From positions 124,001 to 188,000 of the forward strand of contig CAVSZA010000052.1 in NCBI GenBank assembly GCA_963732095.1: a stretch of DNA of 64,000 bases, read 5' to 3'. Each line of letters opens with the position of its first letter. Position 1 is the first letter of the stretch. Below the pieces are notes generated by a model that saw only the letters and a program-made list of their open reading frames with translations, did not search any database and had not been told where the DNA came from. The position numbers and the translations under genes are program-made. This document shows positions 1 to 8,938 of this stretch, one piece after another. The DNA comes from AP-15 sp963732095 (lineage in GTDB: Bacteria; Pseudomonadota; Alphaproteobacteria; ATCC43930; CGMCC-115725).

Positions 1-1
1 G

Positions 2-1405
2 GCAACTCTTGCCATGGCCGATCCGCTCGACATCTTCGCGCGCGACGCCATCGCGGCGGCGATTCACCGGCCTGTCTCGGTGGCAGTGGCGGTGCCGATC
101 GAGCTCGAGGCGGCTCTCGAACGGCTCTATGCCGAATTAAGCGACGGCAGCGATGCCGCAGAGATGCTCGACGAGATGGTCGCCGACGCCGAGCCGGCCG
201 AAGAAGATGCGGAGCGGCTGAAAGACCTTGCGAGTGAGGCGCCGGTCATCCGGCTCGTCAATCAGCTGATCGCGCGGGCGGTCGAAACGCACGCCTCGGA
301 CGTCCATCTCGAGCCGTTTCCGGACCGGCTGCGGATACGTTATCGCTATGACGGCGTGCTGCACGAGGTCGAGCCCCCGCCGGCGCGGCTGCAAGCCGCC
401 GTGATTTCACGCATCAAGATCATGGCGCGGCTCGACATTGCCGAACGCCGGCTGCCCCAGGACGGCCGTATCAAGCTGACGGTGCGCGGCCATGAGATTG
501 ATTTTCGGGTTTCGTCGGTCCCCTCGCTGCACGGCGAGAAGGTCGTCTTGCGCATCCTCGACCGAACCGCTGTCGAGTTCGACTACGCCAAGCTCGGCCT
601 GCCAGCCGACATCCGGCAAGGGATCGAACGCGCGCTCGATCTGCCGAACGGCATGGTGCTGGTGACCGGGCCCACCGGCAGCGGCAAGACGACCACCCTC
701 TATACCGGGCTGTTAAAGCTGAACACGGTGGCGCGCAACGTCGTAACCGTCGAAGACCCGATCGAGTATCAGCTGACCGGCATCAACCAGATCCAGGTAA
801 AGCCACAAATCGGGCTCAATTTCGCGAGCCTGTTGCGCTCGATCCTGCGGCAGGACCCCGATGTCATCATGATCGGCGAGATCCGCGATCTCGAAACCGT
901 GCAGATCGCCGTGCAGGCGGCGCTGACCGGCCATCTCGTACTGTCGACCATCCATACCAATTCGGCCGCCGCGACGATGACGCGTCTGCGCGACATGGGG
1001 CTCGAAGATTATTTGATGACGGCGACGCTGAAGGCGGTCCTGGCGCAGCGGCTCGTCCGCCGGCTATGTGCGGTGTGCAAGACTCCCGATCCGGCGCCGT
1101 CGGCTCTGATCGAACGGCTCGGCCTGCAACGCCTCGCTCCGGCCGAGGCGATCACCCTTTTTCATCCGAAAGGCTGCCCCGCCTGCCGTGGCACCGGCTA
1201 TCGCGGCCGGCGGGCCATTGCCGAGCTCCTGGTGCCAAACAGGGCGATCGACCGTCTGATCTTCGAGGGTGCCGACGACGCCGCGATCGAACGCGCCGCC
1301 GTCGAACAAGGCATGCGTCCGATCTTCGACAACGGCTTGCTCGCGGTTATCGAAGGCGATACCACGATCGAGGAGGTCGTGCGCTGCATCCGGAGTGAGG
1401 CCTAG
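2..1405 (+). CDS. gspE: Type II secretion ATPase GspE (5' end outside window)
   Basis: This is the cytoplasmic hexameric ATPase that powers pseudopilus assembly in type II secretion. The first in-window ATG is at 14, but the reading frame is open to the edge and the protein begins in the middle of the usual N-terminal domain, so the true start lies upstream. Visible motifs are Walker A GPTGSGKTT (about residue 218 counted from the ATG), an Asp-box-like VTVEDPIEY, Walker B with DPDVIMIGEIRD, the His box GHLVLSTIHTN, and a zinc tetracysteine (CAVC ... CPAC) that separates GspE from PilT-like retraction ATPases. It is the first in-window gene of an E-F-H-I-J run; gspF starts one base after its stop. 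Confidence 0.95.
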   Translation, partial: ATLAMADPLDIFARDAIAAAIHRPVSVAVAVPIELEAALERLYAELSDGSDAAEMLDEMVADAEPAEEDAERLKDLASEAPVIRLVNQLIARAVETHASDVHLEPFPDRLRIRYRYDGVLHEVEPPPARLQAAVISRIKIMARLDIAERRLPQDGRIKLTVRGHEIDFRVSSVPSLHGEKVVLRILDRTAVEFDYAKLGLPADIRQGIERALDLPNGMVLVTGPTGSGKTTTLYTGLLKLNTVARNVVTVEDPIEYQLTGINQIQVKPQIGLNFASLLRSILRQDPDVIMIGEIRDLETVQIAVQAALTGHLVLSTIHTNSAAATMTRLRDMGLEDYLMTATLKAVLAQRLVRRLCAVCKTPDPAPSALIERLGLQRLAPAEAITLFHPKGCPACRGTGYRGRRAIAELLVPNRAIDRLIFEGADDAAIERAAVEQGMRPIFDNGLLAVIEGDTTIEEVVRCIRSEA

Positions 1406-1406
1406 A

Positions 1407-2630
1407 ATGCCGTCCTTTCGCTGGTCGGCGGTAAATCCCGGCGGTGATGTCGCCCGCGGCGTGATGGAGGCGCCGGATCGCGCGGCGGTCGTCGAGCGGC
1501 TGCAGCGTCAAGGTCAGATCGTGCTGCGCGCCGACTTGGCCGCGGCGCGCGGCGGCTGGGCCGACTTGCTGCAGATCGAGCTCGGCCGCAGCCGCGGCCT
1601 CGACAAGACCTCACTCGGCGAGGTCACCCGCGAGCTGTCGATCATGCTGGGGGCGGGGCAGGATCTCGATCGTGCGCTTCGTTTCGTCGTGGACAACACC
1701 CGCAATGCGCGGGCCCGGGGAATTCTCGGCAATGTGCGCGACAAAGTGCGTTCCGGCAGCTCGCTCGCTGCTGCCCTGGCCGCCGAGCCACGAAGCTTCT
1801 CCAAGCTCTATGTCGGTCTGGTGCGAGCCGGAGAGGCGGGTGGCACCCTACCAGCGACGCTCGACCGCCTGGCGACCCTCCTCGAGCGCGAGCGCAGCCT
1901 CAGCGCCAATCTGCGTTCGGCGCTGATCTATCCGGCGCTGCTGATAGTCGCTGCGATCGGCTCGATCATCTTGCTGCTCGATTACGTGCTGCCGCAGTTC
2001 GCCCCGATTTTCGAGCAGGCTGGCGCCGAACTGCCTGCTGCCACCCGCGTGCTGATGACCGTCGGGACGGTCGTTGGCGCCTTGGCGCCCTGGCTGTTCC
2101 TGGCACTTTTGGCGGGTGTGTTGATCGCCCGGCAGCTACTGATGCGGCCTGCCTACCGCCTGAAAGTCGATCGCGTGCTGCTGCGCCTGCCGGTGGCCGG
2201 CGGGTTGTTGCGCGAGACCCTCGCGGCCCGCCTCACCCGAACGCTCGGCAGCCTGTTGCAGAATGGCGTCCCGTTGATTTCGGCCCTCGGCATCGCCAAG
2301 GATGCGCTCGGCAATCTCGCTGCCGCCGCCGCGGTCGAAGCGGCCGCGCTTGGCGCAAAGGGCGGCGGCGGCCTCGCCCGGCCGCTCGCCGCCGCCGGCG
2401 TATTCCCGGCGCGGACCATCCACCTGCTGCAGCTTGGTGAGGAGGCCGCGCAGCTCTCGTCGATGGCGCTCAAGGCCGCCGATATCCACGACGAGCAAGC
2501 CCGCTTGATGATGCAGCGGCTCGTCGCGCTCGCAGTCCCGATGATCACGATTGCGATGGGTCTCGCCGTCGCTGGGATTGTCAGCGCTCTGCTGACGGCA
2601 ATGCTGAGCCTCAATGATTTGGCGGTGTAG
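1407..2630 (+). CDS. gspF: Type II secretion inner-membrane platform protein GspF
   Basis: This polytopic platform protein contacts GspE and GspL and organises pseudopilus assembly. I chose the ATG at 1407, one base after the gspE stop, giving 407 residues, the usual GspF size; the reading frame is open further upstream inside gspE. Two cytoplasmic four-helix domains (the first with the MLGAGQDLDRAL type of motif) alternate with three membrane segments near residues 170-200, 220-245 and 370-400. The 3' end overlaps gspH by 17 bases, so the genes are probably co-translated. Confidence 0.95.
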   Translation: MPSFRWSAVNPGGDVARGVMEAPDRAAVVERLQRQGQIVLRADLAAARGGWADLLQIELGRSRGLDKTSLGEVTRELSIMLGAGQDLDRALRFVVDNTRNARARGILGNVRDKVRSGSSLAAALAAEPRSFSKLYVGLVRAGEAGGTLPATLDRLATLLERERSLSANLRSALIYPALLIVAAIGSIILLLDYVLPQFAPIFEQAGAELPAATRVLMTVGTVVGALAPWLFLALLAGVLIARQLLMRPAYRLKVDRVLLRLPVAGGLLRETLAARLTRTLGSLLQNGVPLISALGIAKDALGNLAAAAAVEAAALGAKGGGGLARPLAAAGVFPARTIHLLQLGEEAAQLSSMALKAADIHDEQARLMMQRLVALAVPMITIAMGLAVAGIVSALLTAMLSLNDLAV

Positions 2631-3090
2631 AGCCTCCCGGCCCGATCTGAATCGCTGTAGCGGTTTTACTCTGATCGAGGTCATCGTCACGCTTGCTATT
2701 CTCGGTTTCGCGCTGGTTCTCGTTGCCGGTTACAAACCTCCGTGGAGCAGCGGGCTCGGGCTCAAGGGAACGGCCTCCGAGCTCGCCTCGGGACTACGTC
2801 TGGCGCGGTCGGAGGCGATAACGAGTAATCGGCCGGTCGCCTTCGACCTCGATGTGACCGGCCACCTTTACCGTATCGGTAAGGCGGCGCCGCGTCGTCT
2901 GCCGACTAACCTCTCGATCGAGCTTCTGACCATCACCGGCGAAGGCCGTGGGGCCAATATCGCCGACATCCGCTTCAACCCCGACGGCAGTTCCACCGGA
3001 GGCAGGATCGTTCTCGCCGAGGGCACGCGCCGCACGGCGGTCGGTGTCGACTGGCTGACCGGAAGGGTGAGCGTCGCCGATGTTCGCTGA
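2614..3090 (+). CDS. gspH: Minor pseudopilin GspH
   Basis: This 158-residue type IV pilin-like protein carries the class III prepilin signal: a short basic leader ending in glycine, then FTLIEVIVTLAILGF with the conserved Glu at mature position 5. The globular part contains SELASGLRLARSEAI, typical of GspH/FimT. It would need processing by a GspO prepilin peptidase, which is not in this window. It overlaps gspF upstream and gspI downstream. Assignment to GspH rests on this motif and on position between F and I. Confidence 0.9.
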   Translation: MIWRCRASRPDLNRCSGFTLIEVIVTLAILGFALVLVAGYKPPWSSGLGLKGTASELASGLRLARSEAITSNRPVAFDLDVTGHLYRIGKAAPRRLPTNLSIELLTITGEGRGANIADIRFNPDGSSTGGRIVLAEGTRRTAVGVDWLTGRVSVADVR

Positions 3091-3502
3091 CCGCGCGATG
3101 CGGAACCATGGCTTCACCCTGCTCGAGGTCGTCGTCGCTCTGGCAATTGCCGGATTGGCCTTGGTGGGGCTGTTCCGCGCGGGAAGCGGCGGGCTCTTTG
3201 CTGTGGACACCGCGGCGCGGGCCGAGGAGGCCGTTCAGCGGGCCCAGTCGCATCTCGCGGCAGTCGGGCGCGATGCCGCGTTGGTCGAGGGCGAATTTAC
3301 CGGAGATGATGGCGGCGGCTATCGCTGGGCCCTTCGCGTCTCGCCGCTGACCGCGCGGCAGTCCTTGGGGCCGGACGGCGTATCACCGGCGACCACCACC
3401 TTGTTCAATGTGGAGATCGCAATCTCGTGGCCCGGACATGAGGGCGACCGGTCGGTGGTGCTGCGCACATTGCGCCTCGGCACCGCGGGGACGGGTGGGT
3501 GA
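3080..3502 (+). CDS. gspI: Minor pseudopilin GspI
   Basis: This 140-residue minor pseudopilin has the prepilin cleavage signal NHGFTLLEVVVALAIAG. In known systems GspI nucleates the I-J-K tip complex of the pseudopilus. The start overlaps gspH by 11 bases and the stop overlaps the gspJ GTG start (GTGA), the pattern of a tightly coupled operon. The short globular domain and the place before gspJ support the name. Confidence 0.9.
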   Translation: MFADRAMRNHGFTLLEVVVALAIAGLALVGLFRAGSGGLFAVDTAARAEEAVQRAQSHLAAVGRDAALVEGEFTGDDGGGYRWALRVSPLTARQSLGPDGVSPATTTLFNVEIAISWPGHEGDRSVVLRTLRLGTAGTGG

Positions 3503-4125
3503 GCCCGCCGGCGAACAACCGCGCCTTCCCCCGGCAGGGTGGGTTCACTCTGCTCGAAATGGTCGTCGTCGTGACGGTGCTCGGCTTCCTGGTAATCGGG
3601 CTGACGCAAGGGGTGCGCACCGGGCTGACACTCTGGGAGGCGCAATCTCGGCGGGTGGGCGAAACCGCCGAGCTCGATGCGGCCGCCCGCATTCTGCGAG
3701 CCCTGCTGAGCGGGATCGCGCCACCACCGTCTTTCGGCCCCGCCGCCGGCGCCGCGGGTGGCGAGCAGCTCAAGGGCGCCGCCGCGAGCCTGGCCTTCGT
3801 CGGCGATCTGCCCACCGGGCTCGGAACCACCCAGCGCGCCGACATCACGCTCGAGCTGAGCCGCGGTCGGCTCATCTTGCGTTGGACCCCGCATCGCCAC
3901 GAGCTGTCCACCGCTGCGGCCCCTCCACCCACCGAAACGGAATTAATGGGCAATGTCGAGCGGCTCGATCTCGCTTATTGGGGTACGTCTCGTCCCGGGC
4001 AGGAAACGGGGTGGCAAACAGAGTGGGACGGCCCGGCGATTCCAGAACTCATCCGAGTCCGGCTCATCTTCGGTGAGAACGACCGACGCCGCTTTCCGGA
4101 TTTGATAGCCGCTCCTCAGTCCTGA
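3499..4125 (+). CDS. gspJ: Minor pseudopilin GspJ
   Basis: This 208-residue pseudopilin uses a GTG start within the gspI stop. The signal is RQGGFTLLEMVVVVTVLGF, followed by a longer globular domain, as expected for GspJ, which is the largest minor pseudopilin apart from GspK. The pattern DAAARILRALLSGI resembles the conserved region after the GspJ helix. It is the last gene of the E-F-H-I-J run; about 240 bases separate it from gspL. Confidence 0.85.
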   Translation: MSPPANNRAFPRQGGFTLLEMVVVVTVLGFLVIGLTQGVRTGLTLWEAQSRRVGETAELDAAARILRALLSGIAPPPSFGPAAGAAGGEQLKGAAASLAFVGDLPTGLGTTQRADITLELSRGRLILRWTPHRHELSTAAAPPPTETELMGNVERLDLAYWGTSRPGQETGWQTEWDGPAIPELIRVRLIFGENDRRRFPDLIAAPQS

Positions 4126-4366
4126 GATCTGTCGGCGATTCGCGTTATATGCACTCGGCGCGCACCGTGGTTCCCGCGCCTTGCCTCCTTATTTGCCGCG
4201 GCACATCTAGTATTCCCCGGCGAACTTGCCTTGATCGAGCCATATTCGGCAAATCTTCTGTAGGGCAGCAAGCTGAGGGGTGGAGAGCCTTTCTGTATCG
4301 CTGCCGCCTATAGGGAGACAGCGGCGGCGGTGCAGGCTGGATTTAGATCGGCTTCGTCTCGGGATC

Positions 4367-5404
4367 ATGTTGCGCGAGTTCATTGCCTGGTGGTGCGCAC
4401 AGCTTGCGGACTTGCTGCCGCAGGAATTGCGCCGGTCTGCGCTGGGCACCGGCGATGCGTTGGTGATTACTCCGATCGGGCCCCTGGGGCAGGGGGTCGA
4501 AGCTGTTGCGGTCGATCAGCGCCATAACGGCAGGGAGAGCCCGCTCGGCCATTTTGCTCTCGGAGCCATTGGTATGGCCGACCTGCCCCGCATGGCGGGC
4601 AAGACTACGGTACTTCGCCTCGGTGAGGCCGATGTGCTGGGAAAGACCGTGAGCCTGCCACTTGCTGCCGAACGAGAGCTCGACCAAGCGCTCGCTTTCG
4701 AAATGGACCGCGAGACCCCGTTCACGGCGGAAGAACTCTACTGGAACCATCGAGTTACCGGGACCGACCGGCAAAACGGACGGCTATCGGTGCGGCTCTC
4801 GCTAGTCCCGAAGGTGAACATCGACCCGCTGCTCACCGATCTCGCTGCAGTTGGAATTCGGCCGAGGCGGGTGGAAATTGCCGACGGTCCTGACAAGGGG
4901 ATTTACCTGCCGCTCAACGGGGACGGAACTCGCAAGTACCACGCCCCGCATCGCCTGCTCTGGCCGGCCGCCGCGTGCTGTGCGGCTCTCGCGTTGGCCG
5001 CCTTGGTAACGCCCTTCATACGTCAAGAGCTGACCTTGGCGTCTCTCGACCGTCAAGTGGCGGCCGCCCGAGCCGCCGCCGCAGAGGCCGACAACCTGCG
5101 CCAGGATATCGATCGCCTTTCGGGCAGTGCCGGCTTTATCGAAAGCGAGCGCGACAAGGCCGGGCGGCCCCTAGTCGTATTGGCGGCCACGACCCGCACT
5201 CTGCCTGACGATACCTACCTGACCGAAATGGAGCTGCGGCAACGGAAACTGACGCTCAGCGGCCGCTCTGCCGGGGCCGCCCGTTTGATCGGAGCGCTCG
5301 CCGCCGATCCGGAGTTCCGAAATCCCGGCTTTTCGGCACCCGTGACCCGGCTCGAGGCCCTCAAGGCCGAGCTTTTCACGATCAACGCGGAGGTCAGGCC
5401 GTAG
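4367..5404 (+). CDS. gspL: GspL/PilN-like type II secretion assembly protein
   Basis: This 345-residue protein has a cytoplasmic actin-like N-terminal part including LDQALAFEMDRETPFTAEEL, typical of the GspL/PilM fold, then one membrane segment near residues 200-225 and a periplasmic PilN-like coiled-coil and ferredoxin-like part. In characterised systems GspL recruits GspE to the membrane and pairs with GspM. I prefer the ATG at 4367 (MLREFIAWW); an in-frame GTG at 4280 would add 29 residues unlike the family. The 241 bases before it hold no gene I can identify and could carry a promoter. Confidence 0.8.
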   Translation: MLREFIAWWCAQLADLLPQELRRSALGTGDALVITPIGPLGQGVEAVAVDQRHNGRESPLGHFALGAIGMADLPRMAGKTTVLRLGEADVLGKTVSLPLAAERELDQALAFEMDRETPFTAEELYWNHRVTGTDRQNGRLSVRLSLVPKVNIDPLLTDLAAVGIRPRRVEIADGPDKGIYLPLNGDGTRKYHAPHRLLWPAAACCAALALAALVTPFIRQELTLASLDRQVAAARAAAAEADNLRQDIDRLSGSAGFIESERDKAGRPLVVLAATTRTLPDDTYLTEMELRQRKLTLSGRSAGAARLIGALAADPEFRNPGFSAPVTRLEALKAELFTINAEVRP

Positions 5405-5418
5405 CCTCGTTTACCGCC

Positions 5419-5997
5419 ATGCCGACTGGCCGGCGAGGCCAGTTTTTGGCGCTGAGCCTGCTGTTCGTCGCGCTGGGAGGCGTCTACTTCGTGGCCGTCT
5501 CGCCTTTGCTCGGGCTCTACGCCGAGCGCGCCGCTGTGCTGGACAATCGGCGCATGCTGGTGCCGCGGCTGCGCGCCGCCGCGGACGAGCTGCCGGCTCT
5601 GCGCGCCCGAGTCGAGCAGCTGCGTGCAGCTGCCGGCACACGCAAGATCACCTTGGATGGTGCCAGCGATGCGATAGCTGCGGCTACGCTGCAAAGCCGC
5701 ATCGAGGAGCTTGCCACCTCCGCCGGCGCGACGATCGGCAGCACCGAAAGCCTTCCGGCCGAGGCGCGCCCAGGCTATCGCCGCATCGGACTGCGCTACG
5801 TCCTCAGCGGGTCGTACGAGACGCTGGTCAAATTCCTCGCCAAACTCAATTCCGCCACACCGCCTCTGGTTATCGACAATCTGCATATCCATGGGGTGCT
5901 GAGGCGGCCCGGCACGCCGGCCGCTGCGGGGCTCGATGCCGGTCTGGATGTTTACGCTTACCGTGATGGTGAAAAATCGGCGGCGGTCAAGCAATGA
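5419..5997 (+). CDS. gspM: Type II secretion protein GspM (GspM_b type)
   Basis: This 192-residue single-pass protein has a short cytoplasmic start, a membrane helix near residues 9-30, a coiled coil (RAAADELPALRARVEQLRA) and a small periplasmic alpha/beta domain (LRYVLSGSYETLVKFLAKLN). This matches the short GspM subtype common in alphaproteobacteria and partners GspL, whose gene lies 14 bases upstream. It overlaps the following gene by four bases (ATGA). Confidence 0.8.
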   Translation: MPTGRRGQFLALSLLFVALGGVYFVAVSPLLGLYAERAAVLDNRRMLVPRLRAAADELPALRARVEQLRAAAGTRKITLDGASDAIAAATLQSRIEELATSAGATIGSTESLPAEARPGYRRIGLRYVLSGSYETLVKFLAKLNSATPPLVIDNLHIHGVLRRPGTPAAAGLDAGLDVYAYRDGEKSAAVKQ

Positions 5998-6641
5998 TGG
6001 ATCGCCTCGTGCTCTTGCTGCTGGTTGGGGGATGCCTGCTGTTCGGCGCGATCCTAATAATGGAGCTTGCTCCCGCTGGGGCGGAGGATGCGGTGGTCGC
6101 CCAGGCGGCGCGGTCCGACGCGGCGAGCCCAGCAACTCCGCGGCAGAACCCGAGATCCGAGGAGCTGGTTGCCACCGCCCTTGCTCGACCGCTCTTCAGC
6201 AGCACTCGGCGGCCTCCTCAAGACGCTCCGAGCGGAGCTTCAGCCGACGCGGACCTCACCGATGCGAGGCTGACCGGGATCGTTACGACGCCCGGCCATC
6301 GCATCGCAATCTTCGCCGTCAGCGGCGACAAACCGCTGAAGGTCGCGGAAGGCGACGCCGTAAGCGGCTGGCGGATCGAGAGCATCACGCCCCGTGAAGT
6401 CTCGTTGAGCGGCCCGACCGGAACCAAGACCTTGCAGCCAAAGCTCGACCCAAATTTAGCTTCGCAGCCTGGGCAGCCGCCGATCGGTCAACCCGGCGCG
6501 CGAGTGCCACCTCCGCCGGCTCCCGGCAGACCGCGCGTTCCTGTGCCGGGCGCGGCCCCAGCCGTCGCGCAGCCGCCTCTAGGTGTCCCTGTCAATCAGG
6601 GCGCGCTACCGCGGCCAGCGCGGCTGCGCCAGCAACGGTAA
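5994..6641 (+). CDS. GspC/GspN-like type II secretion protein
   Basis: This 215-residue protein has one N-terminal membrane helix (residues 4-25), then a region with LARPLFSSTRRPP and LTGIVTTPGHRIAIFAVSG, which resembles the homology region that GspC uses to bind the secretin. The C-terminal 65 residues are rich in Pro, Gly and Gln, probably a disordered periplasmic tail. There is no PDZ domain. Its position just before the secretin gene, overlapping by one base (TAATG), fits a GspC role; a GspN-like annotation is equally possible, so I give no symbol. Confidence 0.7.
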   Translation: MMDRLVLLLLVGGCLLFGAILIMELAPAGAEDAVVAQAARSDAASPATPRQNPRSEELVATALARPLFSSTRRPPQDAPSGASADADLTDARLTGIVTTPGHRIAIFAVSGDKPLKVAEGDAVSGWRIESITPREVSLSGPTGTKTLQPKLDPNLASQPGQPPIGQPGARVPPPPAPGRPRVPVPGAAPAVAQPPLGVPVNQGALPRPARLRQQR

Positions 6642-8935
6642 TGTCGACCCCGGGACGTTCCGTTCGACCGCTCGCCCTCGCCGTCGCGGTCTGCGTGCTG
6701 GCCGACTGTCAGCTTCCGGCACAGCCGGGTTTGGAGCCATTGGAACAGCCGAGCAGCCTGCAAGCGGCGGAGCCTCGAGTAAACAGCACGATCCCCACCG
6801 ATCGCAGCCGGCAACGTCCCTTCGTTGCCTCCGGCGTCGCAGCAGAGCCCGTCGTTCCACCGCCGAATCCGGGCGTGAGCGCCACTCAAAGCGGCGACGT
6901 AACCCTAAATTTTGTCGACACCGACATTCGGGAGATCGCGCGCACCATTCTCGGGACGACACTCAACCTGAACTACACGATCGACCCTAATGTGCATGGC
7001 ACCGGGTCGATCGAGACCGGCACCCCGATGCAGCGTTCGGCGTTGCTGCCGACGCTCGAAACCTTGCTCAACGCGAACGGTGCGACACTGATCGAACGCA
7101 ATGGGGTCTACGCCGTGGTCCCGTTGCCGGCGGGTGCGACCCGCAATCTCGTCTCTGGCGAGAACGCGATAGGCGCCGGCACGCAGGTCGTGCCATTGCG
7201 CTATGCCTCGGCGAAGGATCTTGCGAAGGTGCTCGAACCCTATGTTGCAGAGGGCGGGAAAATTGCCGCCGACCCAGCGCCCAACGCGATAATCGTCTCC
7301 GGGGACGCCGCGGTCCGCCAGACCCTGGTCGGTCTCATCCGGGCTTTCGACACTGACATCCTGGCCGGTCAGTCCTATGCCCTCTTTCCGGTCGGCGATA
7401 GCGACCCGGCAAAGCGGGCCAGCGAGTTCGAGCGGGTATTGCAGGCTCAGGCCGAAGGGGCTCTCGGCGGCATCGTGCGCGTCGTTCCAATGGATCGGGT
7501 CAATGCCGTTCTCGTAGTGTCGTCGCAGTCCCGCTACATCGATGCGGCAAGACGATTTTTCAGGCTCACAAACCAGCTCGAGGACGCCACCGCGCGGGCC
7601 TGGCATGTCTATTACGTGCAGAACGGCCAGAGTGCCGATCTCGAGAACCTCCTCCAGCGAGCGTTCACGCCGCGCAATGTCTCCCCGACGGCCGGCCCGC
7701 CGGGAAGCACTGCGCCCGGCGCCGATCAGCTGACGATTGGCGGCGGGCGCGCGCCAGGAGGCGGCACGACGGGTTTCGGTGGCCAAGGTTCTACGGCAGG
7801 CCTTGGGGGGGCCGGCGGAGGGGCCGGGGCCACTACGGGCCTGCCGGGCGGGGGCGGCGGAGGTGCCGGGGCCGGAGGTGGCCTAGGTGCCGGGATTCCC
7901 CAGCCGCAGGTGGCGGCCGAGGGAGCGCCTCCCGCCACCGAGCCGTTGTCAGCCGAGACCGGGCAAGGCGGTGCGGCGCCCGAGAACCGCATGCGCATTA
8001 TCGCCAACCGGCGCAACAATGCGCTGTTGGTCTATGCGACGCCGAGCGAATACGCGGTGATCGAGGGGATGCTGCGCAAGATCGACATCATCCCGCTCCA
8101 GGTGCTGATCGAGGCGACGATCGCCGAAGTCGACCTCAATGATTCGCTGCAATACGGCACGCAATTCTTCTTCAAAGCCGACCACGTCGCGTTCACGCTT
8201 GGCCCAGGGGTGACCGCGCCTCCTATTCCTGTGCTCGGCGCCCTGGGCTTTCCCAACACTACTTCCCCCTTTTTCACACTGAGCAAATCTCCGAATTTCG
8301 CGCTCTCAGCGCTCGCCGCGGTGACCAAGGTCAAGGTGCTCTCGGCGCCTCAGGTCATGGTCCTCGACAACGAGCCGGCACGTCTTCAGGTCGGGCAGCA
8401 GGTGCCGGTGCTGACCGGAACCGCGACCAGCACGCTCGCCGCCGGGGCGCCGGTCGTCAACAGCGTCGACTATCATTCAACGGGCGTCATCATGCAGGTG
8501 ACGCCGCGCGTCAACTCCGGCGGGCTCGTTTCCCTAGACATCGCCCAGGAAGTCAGCGATGTCGCTGCCGCGGCGACGAACACGGTCGCCGGCTCGCCGA
8601 CCTTCAACGATCAGATATTCCGCACGCGGGTGGCTGTGCAGGATGGCCAGACGGTAGGGATGGCCGGTCTGATCCGCGACAATGCCTCGAATGGAAACGG
8701 CGGCATACCCTTCCTCAAGGACATCCCGATCCTCGGCACGCTGGTTTCGACCCAAAGCAACTCGCGCCTGCGCACCGAACTGCTCGTGCTGATCACGCCC
8801 CACGTCGTGCACGATCAGCGCGATGCCCGTGCGCTGACCGAGGATTTGCGCAATCAGCTGATCAACGCCGGGCTGGTCCCGCAGCAGTTGCAGCGCCAGG
8901 GCTCTCCCGGGCTGGCGAACCCGAACAAGCTGTAG
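6641..8935 (+). CDS. gspD: Type II secretion outer-membrane secretin GspD
   Basis: This 764-residue secretin forms the outer-membrane exit channel. After an N-terminal hydrophobic export signal it shows an N0 domain (VTLNFVDTDIREIARTILG), repeated KH-like N1-N3 domains and the C-terminal secretin barrel with VDYHSTGVIMQVTPRVN and GIPFLKDIPILG. Residues of roughly 365-431 are a Gly/Pro-rich linker inside N3, longer than usual. The signal region has a Cys (VLADCQL), but Asp before the Cys makes a lipobox doubtful. No pilotin gene is visible nearby. Confidence 0.93.
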   Translation: MSTPGRSVRPLALAVAVCVLADCQLPAQPGLEPLEQPSSLQAAEPRVNSTIPTDRSRQRPFVASGVAAEPVVPPPNPGVSATQSGDVTLNFVDTDIREIARTILGTTLNLNYTIDPNVHGTGSIETGTPMQRSALLPTLETLLNANGATLIERNGVYAVVPLPAGATRNLVSGENAIGAGTQVVPLRYASAKDLAKVLEPYVAEGGKIAADPAPNAIIVSGDAAVRQTLVGLIRAFDTDILAGQSYALFPVGDSDPAKRASEFERVLQAQAEGALGGIVRVVPMDRVNAVLVVSSQSRYIDAARRFFRLTNQLEDATARAWHVYYVQNGQSADLENLLQRAFTPRNVSPTAGPPGSTAPGADQLTIGGGRAPGGGTTGFGGQGSTAGLGGAGGGAGATTGLPGGGGGGAGAGGGLGAGIPQPQVAAEGAPPATEPLSAETGQGGAAPENRMRIIANRRNNALLVYATPSEYAVIEGMLRKIDIIPLQVLIEATIAEVDLNDSLQYGTQFFFKADHVAFTLGPGVTAPPIPVLGALGFPNTTSPFFTLSKSPNFALSALAAVTKVKVLSAPQVMVLDNEPARLQVGQQVPVLTGTATSTLAAGAPVVNSVDYHSTGVIMQVTPRVNSGGLVSLDIAQEVSDVAAAATNTVAGSPTFNDQIFRTRVAVQDGQTVGMAGLIRDNASNGNGGIPFLKDIPILGTLVSTQSNSRLRTELLVLITPHVVHDQRDARALTEDLRNQLINAGLVPQQLQRQGSPGLANPNKL

Positions 8936-8938
8936 GCG

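Noticed and set aside
7735..7935. Possible minisatellite or CRISPR-like repeat in gspD
   Set aside because: The repetition is at the Gly-codon level only; there are no regular units or spacers. No CRISPR array was found anywhere in the window.
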